DNA of 64,000 bases from Paraburkholderia diazotrophica (lineage in GTDB: Bacteria; Pseudomonadota; Gammaproteobacteria; Burkholderiales; Burkholderiaceae). Numbering within the stretch: the first letter of the stretch is position 1; each line of letters begins with the position of its first letter. The notes beneath the pieces are model-generated. The model was given only the letters and a program-made list of their open reading frames with translations, did not search any database and was not told the origin of the DNA. Positions 57,685-64,000 of the stretch are shown here, in pieces. Where the stretch lies: positions 369,397 through 433,396 of the forward strand of contig NZ_FNYE01000002.1 of the NCBI RefSeq assembly GCF_900108945.1, read 5' to 3'. Position numbers and translations under genes: made by a program.

Positions 57685-58329
57685 ATGACCTTTGCCGCCA
57701 AGCCCTTCGCTGCTGCCGTCAACCATCTGCTCGCTCGCGAAACGTGGGCGCGCGAACGTCTCACCCCGTATGCCGGCAAGACCGCGCGGCTCTCGTGCCC
57801 TCCCGTCACGCTGATTCTGCTGGTCCAGCCTGACGGCTATCTGAGCGCCGTCGACGAAAGCGAAGCGCACGCGTTCGACGTCACCGTCTCCGTGCCCGCC
57901 GATGCCGCGCCCGCGTTCCTGCAAGGCGGCCAGGCGGCCGTAATGAAGCACGTGAAGATCGAAGGCGATGCGGAGTTCGCGACGGTGATCGCCAAGCTCG
58001 CCGAGCATCTGCGCTGGGAGCCCGAAGAAGACCTGGCGAAGCTGATCGGCGACGGGCCCGCGTGGCGGATCGCGTCGGTGGCGCGCACGGTCGGCGATCA
58101 CGCGCTGCGCACGGGCCGCAATCTGCTCGAATCGGTGGCCGAATATCTGCTCGACGAAAACCCGCAACTGGTGCGCCGCGCCGCGCTCGACGATTTCAAC
58201 GTCGAGCTGGCTCGCGCGCGCGATGCGCTCGCGCGCGTCGAGAAACGCATCGAGCGTCTTGAACAGAAGGTCGAAGCCCGCGGCGCGCATACGCCGGGCG
58301 GCGCCGCCACGTCGCGCGGCACGCGCTAG
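57685..58329 (+). CDS. ubiJ: Ubiquinone biosynthesis accessory factor UbiJ
   Basis: A 214-residue protein with an N-terminal SCP2 lipid-binding domain (about 10-110) and a C-terminal coiled-coil helix rich in Arg/Glu (about 165-205). It binds hydrophobic ubiquinone intermediates in the Ubi complex. The gene order ubiE-(Tim44)-ubiJ-ubiB supports the call. It ends 15 bp before ubiB. Confidence 0.92.
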   Translation: MTFAAKPFAAAVNHLLARETWARERLTPYAGKTARLSCPPVTLILLVQPDGYLSAVDESEAHAFDVTVSVPADAAPAFLQGGQAAVMKHVKIEGDAEFATVIAKLAEHLRWEPEEDLAKLIGDGPAWRIASVARTVGDHALRTGRNLLESVAEYLLDENPQLVRRAALDDFNVELARARDALARVEKRIERLEQKVEARGAHTPGGAATSRGTR

Positions 58330-58344
58330 TCATCGGGCTCAGTC

Positions 58345-59928
58345 ATGCGTTTCCTGCGTTTCCTCAAGATCTTCTTTACCGTCATCCGGTTCGGCCTCGA
58401 CGAGATGATGCTGAGCCGCATCAACGACCGCCGCGTGCGGTTGCTGCTGCGGATCACCACGATCGGCCGCAAGTTCGACCAGCCGCCCGGGCTGCGGCTG
58501 CGTCTCGCGCTCGAAAGTCTCGGGCCGATTTTCGTGAAGTTCGGCCAGGTGCTGTCGACGCGCCGCGATCTGCTTCGCCCCGACATCGCGAACGAACTCG
58601 CGAAGCTGCAAGATCAGGTGCCGCCGTTCAATTCGGACGTCGCGATCGCGATCATCGAAAAGTCGCTCGGCGCGCCCGTCGATTCGATCTTCGACGACTT
58701 CGAGCGCGTGCCCGTGGCGAGCGCATCGATTGCGCAGGTTCACTTCGCGACCCTGAAGACGGGCGAGCACGCGGGCAAGCAGGTCGCCGTCAAGGTGCTG
58801 CGGCCGAACATGCTGCCCGTGATCGATTCGGACCTTGCGTTGCTGCGCGATCTCGCCGTATGGGCCGAGCGCCTGTGGGCGGACGGCAAGCGCCTGAAGC
58901 CGCGCGAGGTGGTCGCGGAGTTCGATAAATATCTGCACGACGAACTCGACCTGATGCGCGAGGCGGCGAACGGCAGCCAGTTGCGGCGCAATTTCGCGGG
59001 CCTCGATCTGCTGCTTGTCCCGGAGATGTACTGGGAATATTGCACGGCCAATGTGCTCGTGATGGAGCGCATGGTCGGCGTGCCGATTAGCCAGGTGGAT
59101 ACGCTGCGCGCGGCGGGCGTCGATATTCCGAAGCTGGCGCGCGAGGGCGTCGAGATTTTCTTCACGCAGGTTTTCCGCGACGGCTTCTTTCACGCGGACA
59201 TGCACCCGGGCAACATTCAGGTGAGTCTCGATCCCGCGCATTTCGGGCGCTATATCGCGTTGGATTTCGGCATAATCGGCGCGCTGTCGGACTTCGATAA
59301 GAACTATCTCGCGCAGAACTTTCTCGCGTTCTTCAAGCGCGACTATCACCGCGTCGCGACACTGCACCTCGAATCCGGCTGGGTGCCGCCGACGACACGC
59401 GTCGAAGAACTGGAAAGCGCGATCCGCGCGGTCTGCGAGCCGTATTTCGACCGCGCGCTGAAAGACATCTCGCTCGGCCAGGTGCTGATGCGGCTCTTCT
59501 CCACGTCGCGCCGCTTCAACGTTGAAATCCAGCCGCAACTGGTGCTGCTGCAAAAAACAATGCTCAATGTCGAAGGGCTGGGCCGTTCGCTCGACCCGGA
59601 ACTCGACCTTTGGAAGACGGCGAAGCCGTATCTGGAGCGCTGGATGAACGAGCAGGTCGGCGTGCGCGGCTGGTACGAGCGGCTCAGGATCGAGGCGCCG
59701 CAATGGAGCAAGACGCTTCCGCAATTGCCGCGGCTGATTCATCACGTGCTCGCGCAGCGTCACGACGCGCAGCAGCGCGGCATCAACGACGACACCATTC
59801 GCCAGATCCTGCTCGAGCAGAAGCGCACGAACCGACTGCTGCAAGGGCTGTTGATGTTCGGCGTGGCCGTGGGTGTCGGTGCGATGCTGGCTCGCGCGTG
59901 GCTGAGCATCGCGTACGGCGGCTACTGA
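58345..59928 (+). CDS. ubiB: Ubiquinone biosynthesis regulatory protein kinase-like UbiB
   Basis: A 527-residue member of the ABC1/ADCK atypical kinase family, needed for ubiquinone synthesis. The family KxGQ motif is in [14 protein letters not shown] near residue 65. MHPGNIQV and LDFGIIG (metal-binding) lie near 287-310. A C-terminal pair of hydrophobic helices (about 495-525) anchors it to the inner membrane. The ATG at 58345 gives the normal start, [10 protein letters not shown]. Confidence 0.95.
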   Translation: MRFLRFLKIFFTVIRFGLDEMMLSRINDRRVRLLLRITTIGRKFDQPPGLRLRLALESLGPIFVKFGQVLSTRRDLLRPDIANELAKLQDQVPPFNSDVAIAIIEKSLGAPVDSIFDDFERVPVASASIAQVHFATLKTGEHAGKQVAVKVLRPNMLPVIDSDLALLRDLAVWAERLWADGKRLKPREVVAEFDKYLHDELDLMREAANGSQLRRNFAGLDLLLVPEMYWEYCTANVLVMERMVGVPISQVDTLRAAGVDIPKLAREGVEIFFTQVFRDGFFHADMHPGNIQVSLDPAHFGRYIALDFGIIGALSDFDKNYLAQNFLAFFKRDYHRVATLHLESGWVPPTTRVEELESAIRAVCEPYFDRALKDISLGQVLMRLFSTSRRFNVEIQPQLVLLQKTMLNVEGLGRSLDPELDLWKTAKPYLERWMNEQVGVRGWYERLRIEAPQWSKTLPQLPRLIHHVLAQRHDAQQRGINDDTIRQILLEQKRTNRLLQGLLMFGVAVGVGAMLARAWLSIAYGGY

Positions 59929-59951
59929 ACTCCCCATTTCGAGGTGTGCCG

Positions 59952-60593
59952 ATGAGCGACTCCAGGCCAACCGTTCCTCCCGGTGCGCCGGAATTCGAAA
60001 ACCGCGATCCGAACGCGCCCGGCTTCTGGGACGAGCGCTTCGAGCGCGGCTACATGCCGTGGGATCAGGCAGGCGTGCCGGCATCGTTCAAGGCGTTCGT
60101 CGAGCGGCACGCGCCGATGCCCGTCTTGATTCCCGGCTGCGGGAGCGCGTACGAGGCGTGGTGGCTTGCCGAACGGGGCTGGCCGGTTCGCGCAATCGAC
60201 TTTGCAGCCAATGCGGTCGAAGCCGCACGCGCCCAACTCGGCGCGCACGCCGACGTCGTGGAAGTCGCCGACTTCTTCACCTATCAGCCGCCTTTCGAGC
60301 CAGGCTGGATCTACGAGCGGGCATTCATGTGCGCGCTGCCGCCTTCGCGGCGCGACGAGTACGTGGCGCGCATGGCCGCGCTATTGCCGGTAGGTGGATT
60401 GCTCGCCGGTTTCTTCTTCATCGGCGCGACGCCGAAAGGGCCGCCGTTCGGCATCGAGCGCGCCGAGCTCGATGCCCTGCTCGCGCCCCATTTCGAGCTG
60501 ACGGAAGACGAGCCCGTCAACGATTCGATCGCCGTCTTTGCCGGCCGGGAGCGCTGGCTGACATGGCGTCGGCGCGGCGCTACAAAGGCTTGA
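59952..60593 (+). CDS. Thiopurine-methyltransferase-family SAM methyltransferase
   Basis: A 213-residue class I methyltransferase of the TPMT family. Residues NAPGFWDERFERGYMPWDQ at the N-terminus and SAM motif I (VLIPGCGSAYEAWWL near residue 58) are typical. Bacterial relatives methylate thiols, tellurite or selenium compounds; the substrate here is unknown. It starts 23 bp after ubiB. The ATG at 59952 has GAGG about seven bases upstream; the frame is open much earlier inside ubiB. Confidence 0.87.
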   Translation: MSDSRPTVPPGAPEFENRDPNAPGFWDERFERGYMPWDQAGVPASFKAFVERHAPMPVLIPGCGSAYEAWWLAERGWPVRAIDFAANAVEAARAQLGAHADVVEVADFFTYQPPFEPGWIYERAFMCALPPSRRDEYVARMAALLPVGGLLAGFFFIGATPKGPPFGIERAELDALLAPHFELTEDEPVNDSIAVFAGRERWLTWRRRGATKA

Positions 60594-60680
60594 TTCGCGG
60601 CACTATCGCCCTCATTTGCAGACGTTATGGCTATGCCGGCTGTTTCCCCTGGAATTCCGGGGCGGCCCGGCGTTTGCGGC

Positions 60681-60686
60681 TATAAT
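60681..60686 (+). promoter_or_regulatory. TATAAT -10 element upstream of the FmdB gene
   Basis: A perfect -10 hexamer lies 45 bp before the FmdB-family ATG. No clear -35 was seen at 16-18 bp spacing. It suggests a separate promoter for the FmdB-DUF502 pair. Confidence 0.45.
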
Positions 60687-60731
60687 TCAAGGCTTTGCAA
60701 GCGTTCACAAGATTTCTGTAGGGACAAGATC

Positions 60732-61076
60732 ATGCCGATCTACGCTTATCGTTGCGAGTCATGCGGCTTCGGGAAGGACGTGCTTCAAAAAATGAGCGAC
60801 GCCCCGTTGACGCAATGCCCGGAGTGCGGAGCCGATGCGTTCCGCAAACAGGTCACTGCCGCCGGCTTCCAGTTGAAGGGTTCGGGCTGGTACGTCACGG
60901 ACTTCCGCGGCGGCAATTCGGGCGCCGCTTCCAGCACCGGCAACGGTTCGGGCGCAGCGGCTGACAAGACCGAGACCAAGCCGGAGGCGGCTTCGTCCGA
61001 CAGCGCGGCCTCCACGGGCGCGCCGGCTGCGGCACCCGCAGCAGCGCCCGCCGCGGCAAGCAGCTCGGGCGCGTAG
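60732..61076 (+). CDS. FmdB-family zinc-ribbon protein
   Basis: A 114-residue protein. The zinc ribbon (about 1-40) has two CxxC pairs, CESC and CPEC, and the N-terminus MPIYAYRC is diagnostic of the FmdB/CxxC_CxxC_SSSS family. The second half is Ala/Ser/Gly/Glu-rich and low complexity. The function is unknown; the family was named after a Methylophilus amidase-regulating protein. It pairs with the DUF502 gene 67 bp downstream, as in other beta-proteobacteria. Confidence 0.92.
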   Translation: MPIYAYRCESCGFGKDVLQKMSDAPLTQCPECGADAFRKQVTAAGFQLKGSGWYVTDFRGGNSGAASSTGNGSGAAADKTETKPEAASSDSAASTGAPAAAPAAAPAAASSSGA

Positions 61077-61143
61077 CCGGTTCGCCGCTCCACGGTGAAG
61101 TAGACGCCGCGCAAGGGGTTCGTGCGGATTTCTGACGATACAC

Positions 61144-61806
61144 ATGACGACGAAAAAGACGACGCTCAAATCGGTGTTCCTGACGGGCCTTCTGGTGCTG
61201 GTGCCTCTCGCCATCACGCTGTGGGTGCTCGGCCTGATCATCGGCACGATGGATCAGACGTTGCTGTTGCTGCCCCGTTCGTGGCAGCCCGAGCGGCTGC
61301 TCGGCTTCCGCCTGCCCGGACTTGGCGCAGTGCTGACCCTCGCGTTCATTTTCGTCGTCGGTCTATTGACGCAGAACTTCGTTGGGCAGAAGCTGGTCGG
61401 CTGGTGGGAAGTGATCGTTGCGCGCATTCCCGTCGTCGGTCCGATCTACACCAGCGTCAAGCAGGTGTCCGATACGCTGCTGTCGTCGAGCGGTAACGCA
61501 TTCCGCAAGGCGCTGCTCATCGAGTACCCGCGCAAGGGGTCCTACACCATCGGGTTTCTGACGGGCATCCCCGGCGGCGACGTCGTCAACCACCTGAAGG
61601 AAGACCACGTCAGCGTCTACGTGCCGACCACGCCGAACCCGACGTCCGGCTTCTTCCTGATGGTGCCGAAAAGCGAAGTAATCGAGCTCGACATGACCGT
61701 CGACGCCGCACTCAAGTACATCGTCTCGATGGGCGTCGTCGCCCCGTCCTCGCCCACGCATCAGCCGTTGGGGGAGCGCCGCACGACCGTCGAGCCACCC
61801 ATGTAA
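61144..61806 (+). CDS. DUF502 membrane protein
   Basis: A 220-residue inner-membrane protein with two hydrophobic segments (about 12-38 and 60-85) and a conserved soluble domain (GPIYTSVKQVSDTLLSS, IGFLTGIPGGDVV, VPTTPNPTSGFF). The function is unknown. It lies between FmdB and aspS, a gene order common in Burkholderia and relatives. The C-terminal 20 residues are variable and Pro/Arg-rich. Confidence 0.92.
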   Translation: MTTKKTTLKSVFLTGLLVLVPLAITLWVLGLIIGTMDQTLLLLPRSWQPERLLGFRLPGLGAVLTLAFIFVVGLLTQNFVGQKLVGWWEVIVARIPVVGPIYTSVKQVSDTLLSSSGNAFRKALLIEYPRKGSYTIGFLTGIPGGDVVNHLKEDHVSVYVPTTPNPTSGFFLMVPKSEVIELDMTVDAALKYIVSMGVVAPSSPTHQPLGERRTTVEPPM

Positions 61807-61878
61807 TGCCGGCGCGCACCACTCGGCCATCCGTTTGGCGCGCGCCGTTCAACCCATGCAAAACGAAAGACAAACATC

Positions 61879-63678
61879 ATGTCGATGAGATCTGAATACT
61901 GCGGTCTGGTGACCGAACACCTCCTGGGTCAAACTGTGTCGCTGTGCGGCTGGGTGAGCCGGCGCCGCGACCATGGCGGCGTTATCTTCATCGACCTGCG
62001 CGACCGCGAAGGCCTCGTTCAGGTCGTCTGCGATCCGGATCGCGCTGAGATGTTCAAGACGGCCGAAGGCGTGCGCAACGAATTCTGCGTCCAGGTGAAG
62101 GGCGTCGTGCGCAACCGTCCGGAGGGCACGACGAACGCCGGCCTGAAGAGCGGCAAGATCGAAGTGCTGTGCCACGATCTGACCGTGCTGAACGCATCCG
62201 TCACGCCGCCGTTCCAGCTCGACGACGACAATCTCTCGGAAACCACGCGCCTCACGCATCGCGTGCTCGACCTGCGCCGTCCGCAGATGCAACACAACCT
62301 GCGTCTGCGTTACCGCGTCGCGATGGAAGTGCGCAAGTACCTCGATTCGCGCGGCTTCATCGATATCGAAACGCCGATGCTGACCAAGAGCACGCCGGAA
62401 GGCGCGCGCGACTACCTGGTGCCGTCGCGTGTGAACGCGGGCCAGTTCTTCGCGCTGCCGCAGTCGCCGCAGCTCTTCAAGCAGCTGTTGATGGTCGCGA
62501 ACTTCGACCGTTACTACCAGATCACCAAGTGCTTCCGCGACGAAGATCTGCGCGCCGACCGTCAGCCGGAATTCACGCAGATCGACTGCGAAACGTCGTT
62601 CCTGAACGAGCAGGAAATCCGCGATCTGTTCGAAGACATGACGCGCCATGTGTTCAAGGAAACGATCGGCGTCGAGCTGGACGCGAAGTTTGCCGTGATG
62701 CCGTACTCGGAAGCGATGCGCCGCTTCGGCTCGGACAAGCCGGACCTGCGCGTGAAGCTCGAGTTCACGGAATTGACGGACGCGATGAAGGACGTCGACT
62801 TCAAGGTGTTCAGCACGCCGGCCAACACGAAGGACGGCCGTGTCGCGGCGCTGCGCGTGCCGAAGGGCGGCGAGCTGTCGCGGGGCGATATCGACAGCTA
62901 TACGGAATTCGTGCGCATCTACGGCGCGAAGGGTCTCGCGTGGATCAAGGTCAACGAAGTGGCGAAGGGCCGTGACGGCCTGCAAAGCCCGATCGTGAAG
63001 AACCTGCACGACGCGGCCATCGCGGCCATCATCGAGCGCACGGGCGCGCAGGACGGCGACATCATCTTCTTCGCGGCGGATCGCGCGAAGGTCGTGAACG
63101 ACAGCCTCGGCGCGCTGCGCCTGAAGATCGGCCACTCGGAGTTCGGCAAGGCGAACGGCCTCGTCGAAGCGGGCTGGAAGCCGCTGTGGGTCGTCGACTT
63201 CCCGATGTTCGAGTACGACGAAGAGGAAAACCGCTACGTCGCCGCTCACCATCCGTTCACGAGCCCGAAGGACGAGCACCTCGAATATCTGGAAACGGAC
63301 CCGGGCCGCTGCCTCGCGAAGGCATACGACATGGTGCTGAACGGCTGGGAGATCGGCGGCGGTTCGGTGCGTATCTTCCAGGAAGACGTGCAGAGCAAGG
63401 TGTTCCGCGCGCTGAAGATCGGCGCAGAAGAAGCGCGCGCGAAGTTCGGCTTCCTGCTGGACGCGCTGCAATACGGCGCGCCCCCGCACGGCGGCATTGC
63501 ATTCGGTCTGGACCGCATCGTCACGATGATGGCGGGCGCCGATTCGATCCGCGACGTGATCGCGTTCCCGAAGACGCAGCGCGCGCAGGATCTGCTCACG
63601 CAAGCGCCGAGCGAAGTCGACGAGCGCCAGCTGCGCGAACTGCACATCCGTCTGCGTCAGCCCGAGCAAAAGGCGTAA
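61879..63678 (+). CDS. aspS: Aspartyl-tRNA synthetase (non-discriminating type likely)
   Basis: A 599-residue class II synthetase charging tRNA-Asp. It has an N-terminal OB-fold anticodon-binding domain (about 1-105), class II motif 2 near residue 215 ([17 protein letters not shown]), a bacterial GAD insert (about 300-410) and motif 3 ([13 protein letters not shown] near 540). Beta-proteobacteria usually use AspRS with GatCAB, but which tRNAs this one charges cannot be read here. The ATG at 61879 gives MSMRSEYCG. An IS element begins 13 bp after the stop. Confidence 0.96.
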   Translation: MSMRSEYCGLVTEHLLGQTVSLCGWVSRRRDHGGVIFIDLRDREGLVQVVCDPDRAEMFKTAEGVRNEFCVQVKGVVRNRPEGTTNAGLKSGKIEVLCHDLTVLNASVTPPFQLDDDNLSETTRLTHRVLDLRRPQMQHNLRLRYRVAMEVRKYLDSRGFIDIETPMLTKSTPEGARDYLVPSRVNAGQFFALPQSPQLFKQLLMVANFDRYYQITKCFRDEDLRADRQPEFTQIDCETSFLNEQEIRDLFEDMTRHVFKETIGVELDAKFAVMPYSEAMRRFGSDKPDLRVKLEFTELTDAMKDVDFKVFSTPANTKDGRVAALRVPKGGELSRGDIDSYTEFVRIYGAKGLAWIKVNEVAKGRDGLQSPIVKNLHDAAIAAIIERTGAQDGDIIFFAADRAKVVNDSLGALRLKIGHSEFGKANGLVEAGWKPLWVVDFPMFEYDEEENRYVAAHHPFTSPKDEHLEYLETDPGRCLAKAYDMVLNGWEIGGGSVRIFQEDVQSKVFRALKIGAEEARAKFGFLLDALQYGAPPHGGIAFGLDRIVTMMAGADSIRDVIAFPKTQRAQDLLTQAPSEVDERQLRELHIRLRQPEQKA

Positions 63679-63691
63679 ATGTGACGTTTAG

Positions 63692-64000
63692 GGCAACGCT
63701 GAACAAGCCGTTGTTTTCATCCATTCGGGCGCAAACAGAGGCAGATTGATCGTGAGAGAAGCTTTCCGCTTGTTTTTTCCTGCCCACCAGGGCGTTGCGT
63801 ACGGGCCTTCGGCCCGCATTTCGCCCATTACGGGCGGACCTGTGCCATCAATCGTCTGCGCGAGAGATAGACGTTGGTCAACGCCAGCGCGACGAAGGCG
63901 CGATTGGCGTTCTTCGCCAGACCGCGATAGCGCACCTTCGTGAAGCCCCACAGGCGCTTGACCACAGCAAACACGTGCTCAACCCGAGCACGGATCTTCG
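63692..64000 (-). mobile_element. IS5-family insertion sequence, right end (partial)
   Basis: The element begins at about 63692 (GGCAACGCTGAACAAG), directly after TTAG at 63688-63691. TTAG fits the YTAR target duplicated by IS5-family elements. It carries the 3' end of a transposase and continues past the window. It includes a short hairpin, CGGGCC-TTC-GGCCCG, at 63802-63816. The other end and its target duplicate are not visible. Confidence 0.75.
63828..64000 (-). CDS. IS5-family transposase, C-terminal part (5' end outside window)
   Basis: The minus-strand frame entering at 64000 ends with TAA at 63828-63830 and encodes 56 residues. It contains RARVEHVFAVVK, i.e. the R-x3-E-x6-K signature around the catalytic Glu of IS5-family DDE transposases. 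The segment RYRGLAKNANRAFVALALTN is typical of the C-terminus in Burkholderia IS5 members. Too little is visible to name the element or tell whether it is intact. Confidence 0.85.
   Translation of the reverse strand, partial: KIRARVEHVFAVVKRLWGFTKVRYRGLAKNANRAFVALALTNVYLSRRRLMAQVRP

Overview
The window is a piece of a high-GC, strongly codon-biased beta-proteobacterial chromosome. Gene content and order (kdsD/kefB, uvrA/MFS/ssb, a large DUF3683 FAD/Fe-S oxidoreductase, HIT-DUF971-ubiE-ubiJ-ubiB, FmdB-DUF502-aspS, short dispersed hairpin repeats) point to Burkholderiaceae, most likely Paraburkholderia or Caballeronia, primary chromosome. This assignment rests on recognising protein families and gene order, not on a database search. 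No rRNA, tRNA, CRISPR array or prophage was seen.

Layout. 1-6.2 kb: kdsD (cut by the left edge), a Kef-type antiporter, apt, a LysE exporter, a DUF4743 Nudix-like protein and purU. 6.3-10.1 kb: a divergent iron-uptake pair (PepSY membrane protein and TonB-dependent siderophore receptor) with Fur-like sites between them. 10.2-16.5 kb: an AI-2E/PerM permease, uvrA with an unusual Ala/Lys-rich tail, an MFS transporter and ssb. 16.7-20.4 kb: a divergent SDR/LysR pair and a chemoreceptor with a good sigma-28 promoter. 20.6-25.9 kb: a six-gene minus-strand operon for a ba3-type (B-family) cytochrome oxidase with diheme, triheme and membrane-anchored diheme cytochromes c, preceded by an FNR-like box. 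26.3-28.6 kb: a LysR/MFS pair.

28.6-36.9 kb is the most distinctive accessory block. It has an AT-rich leader, three tandem RcsB/EvgA-like response regulators, an aquaporin, and a 1486-residue BvgS/EvgS-type hybrid kinase with two periplasmic solute-binding domains, two PAS domains, HisKA, HATPase, a degenerate receiver, a true receiver and HPt. 37-41.7 kb: a secreted CHRD protein, an HSL-type esterase, an EcsC protein, and a DHA2 exporter followed by its MarR regulator. 41.8-46.0 kb: a D-amino-acid catabolic module (PLP D-amino acid deaminase, RpiR regulator, N-acyl-D-amino-acid deacylase, RidA).

46.0-46.8 kb has no gene; it holds a ~650-bp inverted repeat of a Burkholderia-type intergenic repeat. 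46.8-50.0 kb: the ilvA-5'-nucleotidase-queF operon. 50.6-63.7 kb: a co-oriented housekeeping run (DUF3683 oxidoreductase, HIT, DUF971, a 15-bp tandem repeat, ubiE, Tim44-like, ubiJ, ubiB, TPMT-like methyltransferase, FmdB, DUF502, aspS). It ends at an IS5-family element inserted 13 bp after the aspS stop codon and running off the right edge.

Most of the window is ordinary core genome. The accessory interest lies in the sensor/three-regulator block, the cytochrome-rich oxidase operon, the repeat structures and several regulatory sites.
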